A DNA stretch of 37,291 nt, from positions 1 to 37,291 of the forward strand of contig JAMLID010000030.1 in the NCBI GenBank assembly GCA_023954355.1, given 5' to 3'. Of this stretch, positions 17,123 through 25,968 are shown piece by piece. A program made the position numbers and the translations under genes. The notes beneath the pieces were generated by a model, which made no database searches, was not told where the DNA came from, and worked only from the letters and a program-made list of their open reading frames with translations. Each line of letters opens with the position of its first letter. The stretch's first letter is position 1. The DNA is from Oligoflexia bacterium. Its GTDB lineage: Bacteria > Bdellovibrionota > UBA1018 > CAIPTA01.

Positions 17123-17828
17123 TTTACTGCTGACCATTTTCATTTTCCCCTCTTTTGCAAAAGAAGAGACAGAGCTTCATCGCTATGATTGTGTGATGAA
17201 GACTCCTGACGAACTTGTGAAGATTTCGAAAACGCTCTTTAGTGATGTTAAAGCAGTTGCTCAGAATGGACAGGTTTTGTTTTATACATCGAAAGAAAAA
17301 TTTCAAGAGATTCAAAAAATTCTAAAAAGTATTGATCAAAAAGCAGTGATGTATACAGTTCAATTTAAGATAAAATCAAATACCGAAGAGAATAAAAGGT
17401 CTGCTGCTATAAGTGGTGGAATAGCGGCAAAAGACAAAGCGATTTCTGTAGGGGATGGCTCTAATAAAGTAAATATTAATGTCTCTGATGAATCAAAAAT
17501 GACTAGTGGTGAGTCGATTCAATCTATTAAGGTTAGTTCAGGAATTATTTCACAAGTCAAATTAGGCGACTCGTCTGGTAAAGATTCATTATTTTTTAAA
17601 TTAATTGAAATGAAGGGAAAATCAGTAGAAATAGCTTTTGAAATCTCTTCTGATCAAGCGAAATTGGATTTTAAGAATACAGTTCGCGTAGATGTAGGCA
17701 AGTGGCAGTCCATAGGTTTTTTGCAAGACGATAAAGCGGGTAAGAAAAAAACACTCTTAAGTAGTGCAAGTGGCAATACTAAGAGTGAAAAAGAAGTTTT
17801 AGTAATGGCTACCAAAGAAAAAGAGTAA
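17100..17828 (+). CDS. Exported protein with secretin N-domain-like region
   Basis: A 242-residue protein with a signal peptide (hydrophobic residues 3-18, cleavage probably after PSFA at 20). Residues ~34-80 (DELVKISKTLF...ILKSIDQKAVMYTVQFKI) have the alpha-beta pattern of the N1/N-domain found in type II secretion and type IV pilus secretins, including the closing 'L..ID....YTVQ' strand. No secretin barrel follows; the rest is Ser/Gly/Lys rich with beta strands. It overlaps the hpt end by 23 bases. It may be a periplasmic partner of a secretion or pilus complex, or simply share the fold. Confidence 0.55.
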   Translation: MRYVILINLLLTIFIFPSFAKEETELHRYDCVMKTPDELVKISKTLFSDVKAVAQNGQVLFYTSKEKFQEIQKILKSIDQKAVMYTVQFKIKSNTEENKRSAAISGGIAAKDKAISVGDGSNKVNINVSDESKMTSGESIQSIKVSSGIISQVKLGDSSGKDSLFFKLIEMKGKSVEIAFEISSDQAKLDFKNTVRVDVGKWQSIGFLQDDKAGKKKTLLSSASGNTKSEKEVLVMATKEKE

Positions 17829-17833
17829 GATTC

Positions 17834-17857
17834 AAAAACATATATTTTTATGTTTTT
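17834..17857 (+). terminator. Possible weak AT-rich terminator
   Basis: AAAAACATA (17834-17842) and TATGTTTTT (17849-17857) are perfectly complementary with a six-base loop and end in five Ts. It lies six bases after the stop codon at 17828, between the secretin-N-like gene and the AMP ligase gene. With only two G-C pairs it would be weak, so read-through into the next operon is likely. Confidence 0.35.
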
Positions 17858-17875
17858 AGAACGGGAAATTAGTTT

Positions 17876-19156
17876 TTGTATAGCAAGGTAAGTAATCCAA
17901 AAGAGCTTTTTGATCTTTTTTTAAAAAGTGAGAAAAGTGGAAATATTTATTTAAGTACAGGTAGTTCTTTGTCATATGGAGAACTTTTTTCTAGAACAAA
18001 AGAAACAGAAAATCAAATGCATACCTCTAAAGCTGAGGTCGTAATAAATAAACAAGAAGATGTCTTATTGATAAGTCTTTTACGTGCTTGGAGTTTGGGG
18101 CGTGCTGCTGTACTAGTGCCTGACTCGCTAAAAAAAGAATATATTTATACACCTAACAAATTTATTACTGATGTTCCTGAAGATGTAGCACTTGTTATTT
18201 TTAGTTCTGGGACAACCGGAAAGCCTAAACCTATTCCTATTACAGCACAGGCTGTTTTTAATGCTGCTAACATATCTGTTGAATTACAAAAAATAAAGCA
18301 TGACTCAAAAATACTAGCTTCCATAAGCTCTATTCACTCTGGAGGTATTTTTTTACAACTACTACCTGCAATTTATGTTGGGTGCGACATCTATTTTGGA
18401 AGCCAGCCGATTTCAATCTATGAATTAAATAAAAAATATACACATACTGTGTTGGTTCCGCCACAAGTAGAGCGCCTGCGTCGGTCTGTAGATTGGAGTA
18501 CTTTAAATTTAGAACACTTTGATTATATTGTGACAGGTTCATCTAATGCGACTAGAGCAGTTAAGTTTTTATTAGATCGGAAAGCAAGAGTTATAAACAT
18601 TTATGGTACTTCTGAGACATGCACGGTGAATTGTTATCATATTTTCTCCATGGACGATAAGATTGAGGATAGTCCCGTCTCCTGTGGTTTTTCGTCTGTG
18701 GATGGGAAAATCTATATTGAAGATAAAAAAGTAGTGATTGAGGGGCCAACAGTACCTAAATATGTATGGGCTGAAGGCAAATACAAAAAGACAAATGAAA
18801 CAAAGTTCGTTACCTCAGATATTGGCGAAATTACAGACAAGGGGCTTGTTTTAAGGGGTAGGATTGACGGATTAATTAGATGCGGTGCGATTTCATTCTT
18901 TCCCGAAGAAGTAGAGCGCATTATTATGGAATTTCCAGATGTGATTGAATGTAAAGTAGTCGGTGTAAAGCATAAAATATTGGGTGAAGTAGCAGTGGCC
19001 TGGGTATATTCTGCAAAAAAAACAAAGAGCGCATTATTGCGTAGCTTTTGTGTAAATAAAATCGGAAGAGAACGTTCGCCGTTTAAAGTACATTGGTTAA
19101 ATGAACCAATTAAAAAAAGTGCTTTAGAAAAAATGATTCGATATGGTTTTTCATAG
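17876..19156 (+). CDS. AMP-forming ligase (ANL superfamily; DltA/MenE-like)
   Basis: A 426-residue adenylate-forming enzyme that would activate a carboxylic acid with ATP and pass it to a thiol. Motifs in order: P-loop FSSGTTGKPKP at 109-119, IYGTSET at 242-248, SDIGEI at 314-319, the hinge GRIDGLIRCG at 328-337, EEVERII, and the C-terminal catalytic lysine, probably Lys419 in ALEKMIR. It is shorter than typical DltA or acyl-CoA synthetases (about 500), mainly in the N-terminal domain. The TTG start follows a GGGA about nine bases upstream; no earlier ATG exists. It overlaps the MBOAT gene by 14 bases. Context suggests it supplies the acyl or aminoacyl group for the MBOAT/SGNH pair; the acid is unknown. 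Confidence 0.85.
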   Translation: MYSKVSNPKELFDLFLKSEKSGNIYLSTGSSLSYGELFSRTKETENQMHTSKAEVVINKQEDVLLISLLRAWSLGRAAVLVPDSLKKEYIYTPNKFITDVPEDVALVIFSSGTTGKPKPIPITAQAVFNAANISVELQKIKHDSKILASISSIHSGGIFLQLLPAIYVGCDIYFGSQPISIYELNKKYTHTVLVPPQVERLRRSVDWSTLNLEHFDYIVTGSSNATRAVKFLLDRKARVINIYGTSETCTVNCYHIFSMDDKIEDSPVSCGFSSVDGKIYIEDKKVVIEGPTVPKYVWAEGKYKKTNETKFVTSDIGEITDKGLVLRGRIDGLIRCGAISFFPEEVERIIMEFPDVIECKVVGVKHKILGEVAVAWVYSAKKTKSALLRSFCVNKIGRERSPFKVHWLNEPIKKSALEKMIRYGFS

Positions 19157-20441
19157 TTTATCATTTTTTATATTTATTTTTTTAGTCACCCTCTGTTTGA
19201 TTGGTTTTCGAAAACATAATCAATCTATTATGTTAATAGCTAGTATAGCCTGGTACGGTTCATTCGGCGCTGAAGGGCTTTTAATTACTTTATTTTGTGT
19301 GTTCATTGGCTTCTGGCTTTACAATAAGTTGATCTACATTGATTCTCAAAAAGACCGCAAGACTTTACTGCTTTTGTTTCTTTTATTTGTAGTATTTATT
19401 TTTATTTTATTCAGAGTGAAATACTTGTCTGTTCCAGCGGGGCTAAGTTTTTTATTCTTCCAACTCACCGCAATACTCATAGACCAGTATCGTAGACCAC
19501 AAAAAGATCCAATAACTTATAAGGATTGGTATCTATTTTTGTATTATTTTCCACAACTAATGGCAGGCCCAATAGAGCGGAGGGGTAATCTTCTACCTCA
19601 ATTGAAGAGAGGCTTTTCTTTAAATTGGGAAAATCTCTCAACTTCAGTATTACTTTTTTCGTGGGGTTTCTTTAAAAAGGTGGCAGTTGCAGGAGTGTCT
19701 TACCGAGTAGCAATGGCGGTCTCTAACACAACATCGCCAGGCGCCGCTGTTTTATTTTTTGGATCATTTTTGATGGCAGCTTCAGTATATGCAGACTTTT
19801 CTGGCTATATCGACATTGGCAGAGGCGTCTCATTATTTTTTGGAATAAGACTAACAAAAAGTTTTAAGCCTTTTATTTTTGCCTCTAGTCCTGCGGATTT
19901 TTGGCGGCGCTGGCATATAACATTAGGTACATGGTTTAGAGATTATATAATTAAATCAATGCTAAAACCTAATTCGTTCGTTTACAGACGTATTATTGCA
20001 ATTCTTATAAGTTTTTTGCTAATGGGACTCTGGCACGGGGTAGCGTGGAACTGGTTTTTATTTGGCTTATTTAATGGCATTACAGTGATATTAGATTTAT
20101 TTTATAAACGGAAAAAACTGCCAACTATTGTAACTATCCTAGGAATGACCTTATTCATAGCCACAAGTGGATACTTGCATTTATCTGGATATTTTCCGAA
20201 TGGCATCTTTGATCCTATTATGTCAGTGCAGTGGACAACCGATGGACTTCTTGAGTTAATATCTTATGTATTCGTACCATTCTTAATATTTTTTATAGTT
20301 GAAGTCTGGATAGAAAAAAGGCCTAATGGATTAGAGGATGTTCCAAAATTTTTAGCATTTATTTTATCAATATTTTTTATTTTATCGGCATTTGTTTCTG
20401 TTGATGTTGAAGTTCAACCATTTTTATATTTTAATTTTTAG
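19143..20441 (+). CDS. MBOAT family membrane acyltransferase (DltB/AlgI-like)
   Basis: A 432-residue polytopic inner-membrane protein with about ten hydrophobic segments. The MBOAT core is clear: FPQLMAGPIERRGNLLPQ (about 138-155), YADFSGYIDIGRGVSLFFGI near 216-235, ADFWRRWHITLGTWFRDYII near 250-270, and LLMGLWHGVAWNW with the conserved His298. Such proteins carry acyl groups across the membrane for modification of exported polymers (DltB for teichoic acid, AlgI for alginate, PatA for peptidoglycan). It is fused by overlap to the AMP ligase gene and directly abuts the DUF6356 gene (TAGATG). The acceptor polymer is not shown by the sequence. Confidence 0.93.
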   Translation: MVFHSLSFFIFIFLVTLCLIGFRKHNQSIMLIASIAWYGSFGAEGLLITLFCVFIGFWLYNKLIYIDSQKDRKTLLLLFLLFVVFIFILFRVKYLSVPAGLSFLFFQLTAILIDQYRRPQKDPITYKDWYLFLYYFPQLMAGPIERRGNLLPQLKRGFSLNWENLSTSVLLFSWGFFKKVAVAGVSYRVAMAVSNTTSPGAAVLFFGSFLMAASVYADFSGYIDIGRGVSLFFGIRLTKSFKPFIFASSPADFWRRWHITLGTWFRDYIIKSMLKPNSFVYRRIIAILISFLLMGLWHGVAWNWFLFGLFNGITVILDLFYKRKKLPTIVTILGMTLFIATSGYLHLSGYFPNGIFDPIMSVQWTTDGLLELISYVFVPFLIFFIVEVWIEKRPNGLEDVPKFLAFILSIFFILSAFVSVDVEVQPFLYFNF

Positions 20442-20657
20442 ATGATAACTAATTCAATAAACCATCTCAAACAATCGAAGAAGAGCTATTGGCAACATTT
20501 TAGACATGCTTTTTATTGGGGGTGTTTTCTTATCTATACTGGTATAATTTCAATTATTCACGGATTCATTCCATCGCTTTATCCATTTTTAGCTCCTAAA
20601 AACGTTTTGAAAGTAGCAAGGGAAGCATCGGATCAGCTACAACAGAATCGATCATGA
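20442..20657 (+). CDS. Small membrane protein, DUF6356-like, in DltX position
   Basis: A 71-residue protein. The core SYWQHFRHAFYWGCFLIYTG (15-34) followed by ISIIHGFIPSLYPFL (36-50) matches, from memory, the DUF6356 pattern (Tyr-x-x-His-x-x-x-Ala ... Gly ... Ile-His-x-x-x-Pro). It has one membrane segment and a polar C-terminal tail. Its ATG follows the MBOAT stop codon with no gap and its stop overlaps the next start (ATGA), so translation is coupled in a three-gene chain. DltX in Gram-positive dlt operons is a similarly small one-segment partner of DltB, though without evident sequence similarity. A role as MBOAT partner is inference. Confidence 0.75.
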   Translation: MITNSINHLKQSKKSYWQHFRHAFYWGCFLIYTGIISIIHGFIPSLYPFLAPKNVLKVAREASDQLQQNRS

Positions 20658-21634
20658 ATGTAGCAAGAAAAAATATAATTCTTTTTTTGATTTTTTTTGC
20701 TTTATTTTTTTTAGAAATAAAATTAGTTAAGTTACTTAACCAACCAACATTTTTTTCTAGATTTTTTCATTCAAAAAATATTTTTGTTAACGGAAGAGGG
20801 GCAGTCGGCCCCTTATATTCAAATGAAAAAATTCAGGTAGCATTAATAGGAGGTTCTAACTCAACGAAAGATTGGATTTTATTTTGGATGCAAAATGAGA
20901 AAAATCATACTATATATGCAGATAATTTTTCTAAAGCAGAATTAACGTTATCTGAAATAGAAAAATTACTTTATTGGATGAATGATCAAAAATTGCATTA
21001 TAACTATCTCTTTCTTGAAATACCGTGGAATGAAGATAACTTAAATCAAAAAGAGCGGATATTTATTCCTAAGGGTGAGGTTCTACTAGGCGTTAAACAG
21101 TGGTTTGATTTTGATCCGGTAGTTCGTTTTGTTAGAGAAGTTATTATAAAAAAACCACAAACTGATAAAGAAAATTACGAACTTAAAAGTAATCGAGAAG
21201 AAATTCAATTTGTTGATAGACCATTCTTAATGAGTGAGTCAGATATAGAAATTTTCATATACAAATTAATCAAAATTATTTCGATAGGAAAAAAAGTTTC
21301 TTGTAATTTGATCATTGCCCCAACAGGCATGCAATACTCACCTAAGCATGCTGATACCGGGTTAGCGCCTTTCTGGACACTACGAGCAGCTGCAGGAGGT
21401 GGTTATTATAGTATGTCATCTATATATGCGCTGATATCGCAAAAGCGTGGCTTGGTCAGTTCATTGGCACTAGAGAATGAGATCATATTCTGGGATCAGT
21501 TACATAGTTTTTCAAAAATTAGCAGGCGTGGTTTGAATTTTTTTAGAGATCAATTTCATCTTACAAATGATGGGCAAAGACTATTGGCTCAAGAAGTGTA
21601 TGAGATAACGAGAACGCTTCCAGATTGTATATAG
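20654..21634 (+). CDS. SGNH-hydrolase-like acyltransferase (DltD/AlgJ-like role)
   Basis: A 326-residue protein with an N-terminal membrane anchor (residues 8-28) and a presumably periplasmic domain. ALIGGSNST at 64-72 is in the place of the nucleophile block (Ser68 or Ser70), and DQFHLTNDG at 299-307 gives the Asp299-x-x-His302 pair of SGNH block V. The region between is divergent from GDSL esterases, as usual for DltD, AlgJ and AlgX proteins that finish acyl transfer to a polymer. It ends one base before the valS stop codon on the other strand. It closes the ligase-MBOAT-DUF6356-SGNH cassette. Confidence 0.75.
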   Translation: MNVARKNIILFLIFFALFFLEIKLVKLLNQPTFFSRFFHSKNIFVNGRGAVGPLYSNEKIQVALIGGSNSTKDWILFWMQNEKNHTIYADNFSKAELTLSEIEKLLYWMNDQKLHYNYLFLEIPWNEDNLNQKERIFIPKGEVLLGVKQWFDFDPVVRFVREVIIKKPQTDKENYELKSNREEIQFVDRPFLMSESDIEIFIYKLIKIISIGKKVSCNLIIAPTGMQYSPKHADTGLAPFWTLRAAAGGGYYSMSSIYALISQKRGLVSSLALENEIIFWDQLHSFSKISRRGLNFFRDQFHLTNDGQRLLAQEVYEITRTLPDCI

Positions 21635-21635
21635 C

Positions 21636-24278
21636 TTATTCCCCTAAACTTTCTAAAGCGCTTATTAGAGAAGAGAGCTTTAGGCTAAGGTCGGTCACAA
21701 TTTTTTTCTCTTGCTCTACTAGCTCGGGTTTTGCTTTTGACACAAATTTTTCATTGTTCAAGCGGCCAGTACTAAAAGCTAGGTCTTTTTCTATTTTTTT
21801 AATTTCAGATGTGAGTCTTTGCTTTTCAGCATCTTTATCTACAAGGCCTTCAAGAGGAATTGTAAAAGTAAATTGACCAAAATTTACTCTGCCAACCGCA
21901 CCTTTAGGAGCTTGAGTATTAATGTGGATACTTTCTATCTTTGCTAATTCAAGAACATATGGGCTGATCGAGTTCCAAAGTTTAAGATTCTCAGTTTGTA
22001 GATAAGCAGAAATCTTAATTTTGGGGTTAACTTTATTTTCTGTTCGAAAGTTTCTAATCCCCTCTACACAACCCTTAATGGCGTACACTTCAGTATGTTC
22101 TGAGTTTTGTACCGGAATTTTTGATTCAATTGGGTATTCTTTGTGGATAATTTTTTCATCTTTGGTCCACGGTAGAGATTGGTAAATCTCTTCTGTAACC
22201 ATAGGAGCCATTGGATGCAGTAATCGTATTAAAGTGTCTAAGGCAAATTGTAGCGTTTTTGTAGAGCCTTTTTTAATTTTAAAAAGCTCTAAATACCAAT
22301 CACAGAACTCATACCAAGTAAATTGGTAGTAGGCATTGAAGGCAGCATCTGGTCTATAGTTTTTTAAGTCAGAATTCATTTGATGAGACAAGTTTTTAAG
22401 CCCGTCTAATAGCCATGAGTCGATATAGTCAGAAGCGTTGACTTCTAACTTCTCAGATTCATTGATTTGTATTAGGCAAAATTTGGTAGCGTTCCAAATT
22501 TTGTTAATAAAAGCCTTGTAGCCTTCTAAGCGTTTTAAATCTAAATTTACATTTCTACCTTGCCCGCTAAGAGCCAATAAAGTTAACCGTAAAGAATCAG
22601 CTCCATGTTGCTCAGTTACATCAAGGGGATCAACTACATTCCCTTTGGTCTTACTCATTTTCTGACCTTTTTCATCTCTAACCATGGCATGTAGAAAAAC
22701 GTCTTCAAAAGGAATTTTACCTCCCATAAAGTGAGTACACATCATGACCATTCTTGCTACCCAGAAAAACAGAATATCAGAACCGGTTTCCATTAGAGCT
22801 TTTGCCTCATCAGTATTTCTTGGTTCGTTATATTTTTGAACAGGGTAGTATATTTTTAAATCAGATGAATTATCAGGCCACCCGAGAGTAGAAATAGGCC
22901 AAAGTGCCGAGCTATACCAAGTATCTAATACATCAGTGTCTTGAGCTATTTCATCAGAGGAGCAAGAGCCACATTTTGTAGGATTATCACTCTGACCAGG
23001 TTCAGGAACAGTAATTGCCTCACATTTCTTACAGTGCCAGGCGGGAATTTGATGTCCCCACCATAGTTGTCTTGAAATACACCAGTCTTGAATATTATTT
23101 AGCCACTCAAACCAAGTTTTCTTCCAATAGTCTGGATAAAAACGAATCGCTGGATTTTCTCCTGAAGCAGCTTCTACAGCCGGTTTTGCTAATGATTCCA
23201 TTTTTAAAAACCACTGCATAGAAATCAGTGGCTCAACTACTACACCAGTTCGTTGACAGTATCCGAGCTCATGTTGGTGTTTTTCTTCTTTGATTAAAAT
23301 TTCTTTTTCACGAAGAGACTCTGCGATTTTTTTACGAGAGTGCCAGGCTACCATGCCAGCAAACTCACCAGCTAATTCATTAAGTTTTCCGTCTTTTCCG
23401 ATACAGGATAGTGTTTTTAAGTGGTGTTTTTTTCCAATAAGCCAATCGTTTTGGTCATGTCCAGGGGTTATTTTTAATGCTCCTGTACCGAACTCTTTGT
23501 CTACATATTCGTCTAAAATCACCGGAACTTTACGATTTGCTAATGGAACAAAAACTTCTTTATTATGAAATTTTTTCCATTTTGGATCTTGTGGATGAAC
23601 GGCTACTGCTACATCAGCAAAAATAGTTTCTGGTCTAGTAGTAGCAACTTGAAGATAATCACTTTTGTCTTCAAGATAATATTTCAAGTAGTAAAGCTTG
23701 CCTTCAGTGGGTTTTAATTCTACTTCAAGATCTGAAATAGCAGTTTGAAGACCTGAGCTCCAGTTCACTATACGTTCGCCACGATAGATTAATCCGTCCT
23801 TATACAATCTCGTGAAGCTTTCGCGAACGGCTTTAGAACTTTTCGGATCTAACGTAAATAGTTCGCGGCTCCAATCACATGAAGAACCAAGAGCGCGGAT
23901 TTGCTCTGTAATGGTTCCCCCATATTCTTCTTTCCACTCCCAGACTTTTTTCAAAAATGCATCTCTACCGATTTTTGTACGAGACGTGCCTTCGGCCTCT
24001 AATTGCCTTTCTACCATTACTTGGGTGGCAATTCCTGCATGGTCTGTTCCAGGTAACCAAAGCGTATTATAACCAAGCATTCGTTTCCATCGTGTATAAG
24101 TATCTTGAATAGAGACAAAAAGAGCATGTCCCATATGTAGAACCCCTGTTACATTTGGAGGGGGCATAGTGATTAGAAATGTTTTCTCTGAAGCGGAAGA
24201 AGTTTTAAAGTCACCTTCTTCTTCCCATTTGTGATAGATTTTTTGCTCAAATGAGTTCGGATTGTAGGATGATTCCAT
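21636..24278 (-). CDS. valS: Valyl-tRNA synthetase
   Basis: An 880-residue class I synthetase that charges tRNA-Val. The HIGH motif is HMGH (48-51) within PPPNVTGVLHMGHAL, and the KMSKS motif is KMSKT (540-544) followed by KGNVVDP. The CP1 editing domain carries TTRPETIFADVAVAVHP, and a Cys-x-x-Cys pair (CKKC and CGSC, ~425-450) suggests a zinc site. The C-terminal coiled-coil arm (~815-875) is complete. Length is normal. It follows a 73-residue membrane protein gene and metK on the minus strand. Its likely substrate, tRNA-Val(UAC), lies at 36858. Confidence 0.97.
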   Translation of the reverse strand: MESSYNPNSFEQKIYHKWEEEGDFKTSSASEKTFLITMPPPNVTGVLHMGHALFVSIQDTYTRWKRMLGYNTLWLPGTDHAGIATQVMVERQLEAEGTSRTKIGRDAFLKKVWEWKEEYGGTITEQIRALGSSCDWSRELFTLDPKSSKAVRESFTRLYKDGLIYRGERIVNWSSGLQTAISDLEVELKPTEGKLYYLKYYLEDKSDYLQVATTRPETIFADVAVAVHPQDPKWKKFHNKEVFVPLANRKVPVILDEYVDKEFGTGALKITPGHDQNDWLIGKKHHLKTLSCIGKDGKLNELAGEFAGMVAWHSRKKIAESLREKEILIKEEKHQHELGYCQRTGVVVEPLISMQWFLKMESLAKPAVEAASGENPAIRFYPDYWKKTWFEWLNNIQDWCISRQLWWGHQIPAWHCKKCEAITVPEPGQSDNPTKCGSCSSDEIAQDTDVLDTWYSSALWPISTLGWPDNSSDLKIYYPVQKYNEPRNTDEAKALMETGSDILFFWVARMVMMCTHFMGGKIPFEDVFLHAMVRDEKGQKMSKTKGNVVDPLDVTEQHGADSLRLTLLALSGQGRNVNLDLKRLEGYKAFINKIWNATKFCLIQINESEKLEVNASDYIDSWLLDGLKNLSHQMNSDLKNYRPDAAFNAYYQFTWYEFCDWYLELFKIKKGSTKTLQFALDTLIRLLHPMAPMVTEEIYQSLPWTKDEKIIHKEYPIESKIPVQNSEHTEVYAIKGCVEGIRNFRTENKVNPKIKISAYLQTENLKLWNSISPYVLELAKIESIHINTQAPKGAVGRVNFGQFTFTIPLEGLVDKDAEKQRLTSEIKKIEKDLAFSTGRLNNEKFVSKAKPELVEQEKKIVTDLSLKLSSLISALESLGE

Positions 24279-24291
24279 GCTTAATCTCCTA

Positions 24292-24513
24292 TTAGTTTTT
24301 ATCCATAAAGGATTTTAAAAGAAAACTAAAATTACCGTTATAAAAATAGGCGGCAACTAGAATTGCGAATATTAAACCGATGAGTCCAAATAATATTGCT
24401 CGTGCTCTTTGCCCAATTCTTCGAAAATAATTAGATGTTTCAAACAAGATGAGAGCAACGGGAATGCCCCACCATGGAAAATAATCTAAGAGAAAATAAA
24501 CGAGTGAGTTCAA
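24292..24513 (-). CDS. Small two-segment membrane protein of unknown function
   Basis: A 73-residue protein with two hydrophobic segments (about 4-24 and 39-58) joined by a basic loop (RRIGQRAR), then a short tail. It lies three bases after the metK stop codon and 13 bases before the valS start, so it is probably translated from the same transcript. I do not recognise a family. Its placement between two housekeeping genes with tight spacing supports it being real. Confidence 0.65.
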   Translation of the reverse strand: MNSLVYFLLDYFPWWGIPVALILFETSNYFRRIGQRARAILFGLIGLIFAILVAAYFYNGNFSFLLKSFMDKN

Positions 24514-24516
24514 AGT

Positions 24517-25686
24517 TTAGTTCTTACAAGCGCGCTTCAAATCTTCTACTCTATCAGTTTCTTCCCAGGTAAAAGAGGGGCCTCTTCTACCAAAGTGCCC
24601 GTAAGCAGCTGTTGGAGAATAGATAGGGCGTAAAAGCTTTAATGTTTCAATGATCTGAGCGGGCTTAAAGGGAAATATTTCTCTCACCGCGGCATTTAAT
24701 TTATCTGGATCAACTGTAGAGGTGCCGAATGTATCAACCATTAAGCTAACAGGCTCAGCTACACCAATAGCGTAGCCAACTTGAACCATGCAGCGAGAAG
24801 CTAATCCTGCAGCAACGACGTTCTTAGCTGCGTATCTAGCCATATAACAAGCAGAGCGATCTACTTTAGAGGGGTCTTTACCAGAAAAAGCACCACCACC
24901 GTGAGCTCCATGGCCTCCGTAGGTATCAACAATGATTTTTCTTCCGGTTAGTCCTGCATCGCCCATAGGCCCGCCAACTACAAATCTACCAGTTGGGTTA
25001 ATGTGGAATTTTGTTTTTGTATCAATCCATTCAGAGGGAATCACTTTTTTAATGACTTCGTTTAAAATACCATCGTGAATGTCTTTATTAGAAACAGAAT
25101 CAGAATGCTGAGAGCTAACAACGATCGCATCTACTCGAGTTGGTTTGCCATCTTTGTATTCCATAGTAACTTGTGTTTTACCGTCTGGTCGCAAAAAACC
25201 AAGCTTTCCATTTTTTCTTACTTCGGTAAGTTTCTCTGCTAAACGGTGAGACCAGTAAATGGTATGCGGCATTTGCTCTGGAGCTTCATCGATCGCATAA
25301 CCGAACATGATTCCCTGGTCGCCAGCACCCTGCTCTTTTGATTGACTGGTTTCTGCTGTTACGCCTAAAGAGATATCGGCAGATTGTTTTCCTAAAGAAA
25401 CAAGTACTGCGCAGGTATTATAATCAAAACCCTTATCTGAATGATCATAGCCGATTTTCTTTACAGTATTTCTAGCTATAGCTGAAATATCAACAACTGC
25501 ATTTGTAGTTACTTCACCAGCAACCACGACTAAGCCAGTGGCAGTCATGGTTTCACAAGCCACTCTTGACTTAGGATCTTGCGAAAGAATTGCATCTAAA
25601 ACAGAGTCAGAAATCTGGTCGCAAATTTTGTCTGGATGCCCTTCGGTTACAGATTCAGATGTAAAAAAATAGTTCTTCAAAGACAT
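24517..25686 (-). CDS. metK: S-adenosylmethionine synthetase
   Basis: A 389-residue enzyme that makes S-adenosylmethionine from ATP and methionine. [19 protein letters not shown] near the N-terminus holds His17 and Asp19; [12 protein letters not shown] near 116-127 and [16 protein letters not shown] near 269-284 are the signature segments; [13 protein letters not shown] is at the C-terminus. Length matches the family. A terminator-like hairpin and a 40-codon gene lie immediately upstream, with the sequence AAGGG about ten bases before the ATG as ribosome site. Confidence 0.97.
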   Translation of the reverse strand: MSLKNYFFTSESVTEGHPDKICDQISDSVLDAILSQDPKSRVACETMTATGLVVVAGEVTTNAVVDISAIARNTVKKIGYDHSDKGFDYNTCAVLVSLGKQSADISLGVTAETSQSKEQGAGDQGIMFGYAIDEAPEQMPHTIYWSHRLAEKLTEVRKNGKLGFLRPDGKTQVTMEYKDGKPTRVDAIVVSSQHSDSVSNKDIHDGILNEVIKKVIPSEWIDTKTKFHINPTGRFVVGGPMGDAGLTGRKIIVDTYGGHGAHGGGAFSGKDPSKVDRSACYMARYAAKNVVAAGLASRCMVQVGYAIGVAEPVSLMVDTFGTSTVDPDKLNAAVREIFPFKPAQIIETLKLLRPIYSPTAAYGHFGRRGPSFTWEETDRVEDLKRACKN

Positions 25687-25698
25687 AAGCGTTCCCTT

Positions 25699-25735
25699 AA
25701 AAAAATTGGTCTGAACAAGTTAAGTTCTGAGACCA
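25699..25735 (-). terminator. Terminator or attenuator hairpin before metK
   Basis: Read on the minus strand: TGGTCT, a CA bulge, GAAC, a seven-base loop, GTTC, AGACCA (25735 down to 25707), then A and seven Ts (25706-25699). The ten-pair stem plus T-run is a textbook intrinsic terminator. It lies six bases after the 40-residue gene and ends a few bases before the metK ribosome site, leaving no room for a promoter between. Confidence 0.75.
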
Positions 25736-25740
25736 GTAGT

Positions 25741-25863
25741 TTAGTTATGAATAGCAAATTTAGGTGTAGATCCTTTATTTCTAAGGACTTTTTTTCTCTT
25801 TTTTCCTTGATTAGCTTTCTTTGTTTTTCTTACTGTTTTTGTTTTTTTTGTTCGAGAAGCCAT
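25741..25863 (-). CDS. 40-residue very basic protein upstream of metK
   Basis: A gene too short for usual ORF limits: ATG at 25863, TAA at 25741. The protein starts MASRTKKTKTVRKTKKANQG and ends in RNKGSTPKFAIHN; about 16 of 40 residues are Lys or Arg. A strong ribosome site, AGGGG, stands five bases before the ATG. The 'Asn-x-Gly-(x)n-basic ... Gly-Ser-Thr-Pro-x-Phe' ending resembles small basic proteins of Bdellovibrio/deltaproteobacterial genomes, recalled but not checked. It may be a nucleic-acid or ribosome-binding peptide, or a leader peptide for metK. Confidence 0.75.
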   Translation of the reverse strand: MASRTKKTKTVRKTKKANQGKKRKKVLRNKGSTPKFAIHN

Positions 25864-25968
25864 GTAAACCCCTGTTTTTCATTAAGTTTTATAGACTAAT
25901 ACAGCTACCCCAGTAGGGGGGAGAAATCAATCGAAATTCGTTGGCTAGCGAATTGCTTTTTCTTCTCT

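Noticed and set aside
25687..25968. SAM riboswitch before metK
   Set aside because: I found no recognisable SAM aptamer; the leader holds the 40-codon gene and a simple terminator hairpin instead.
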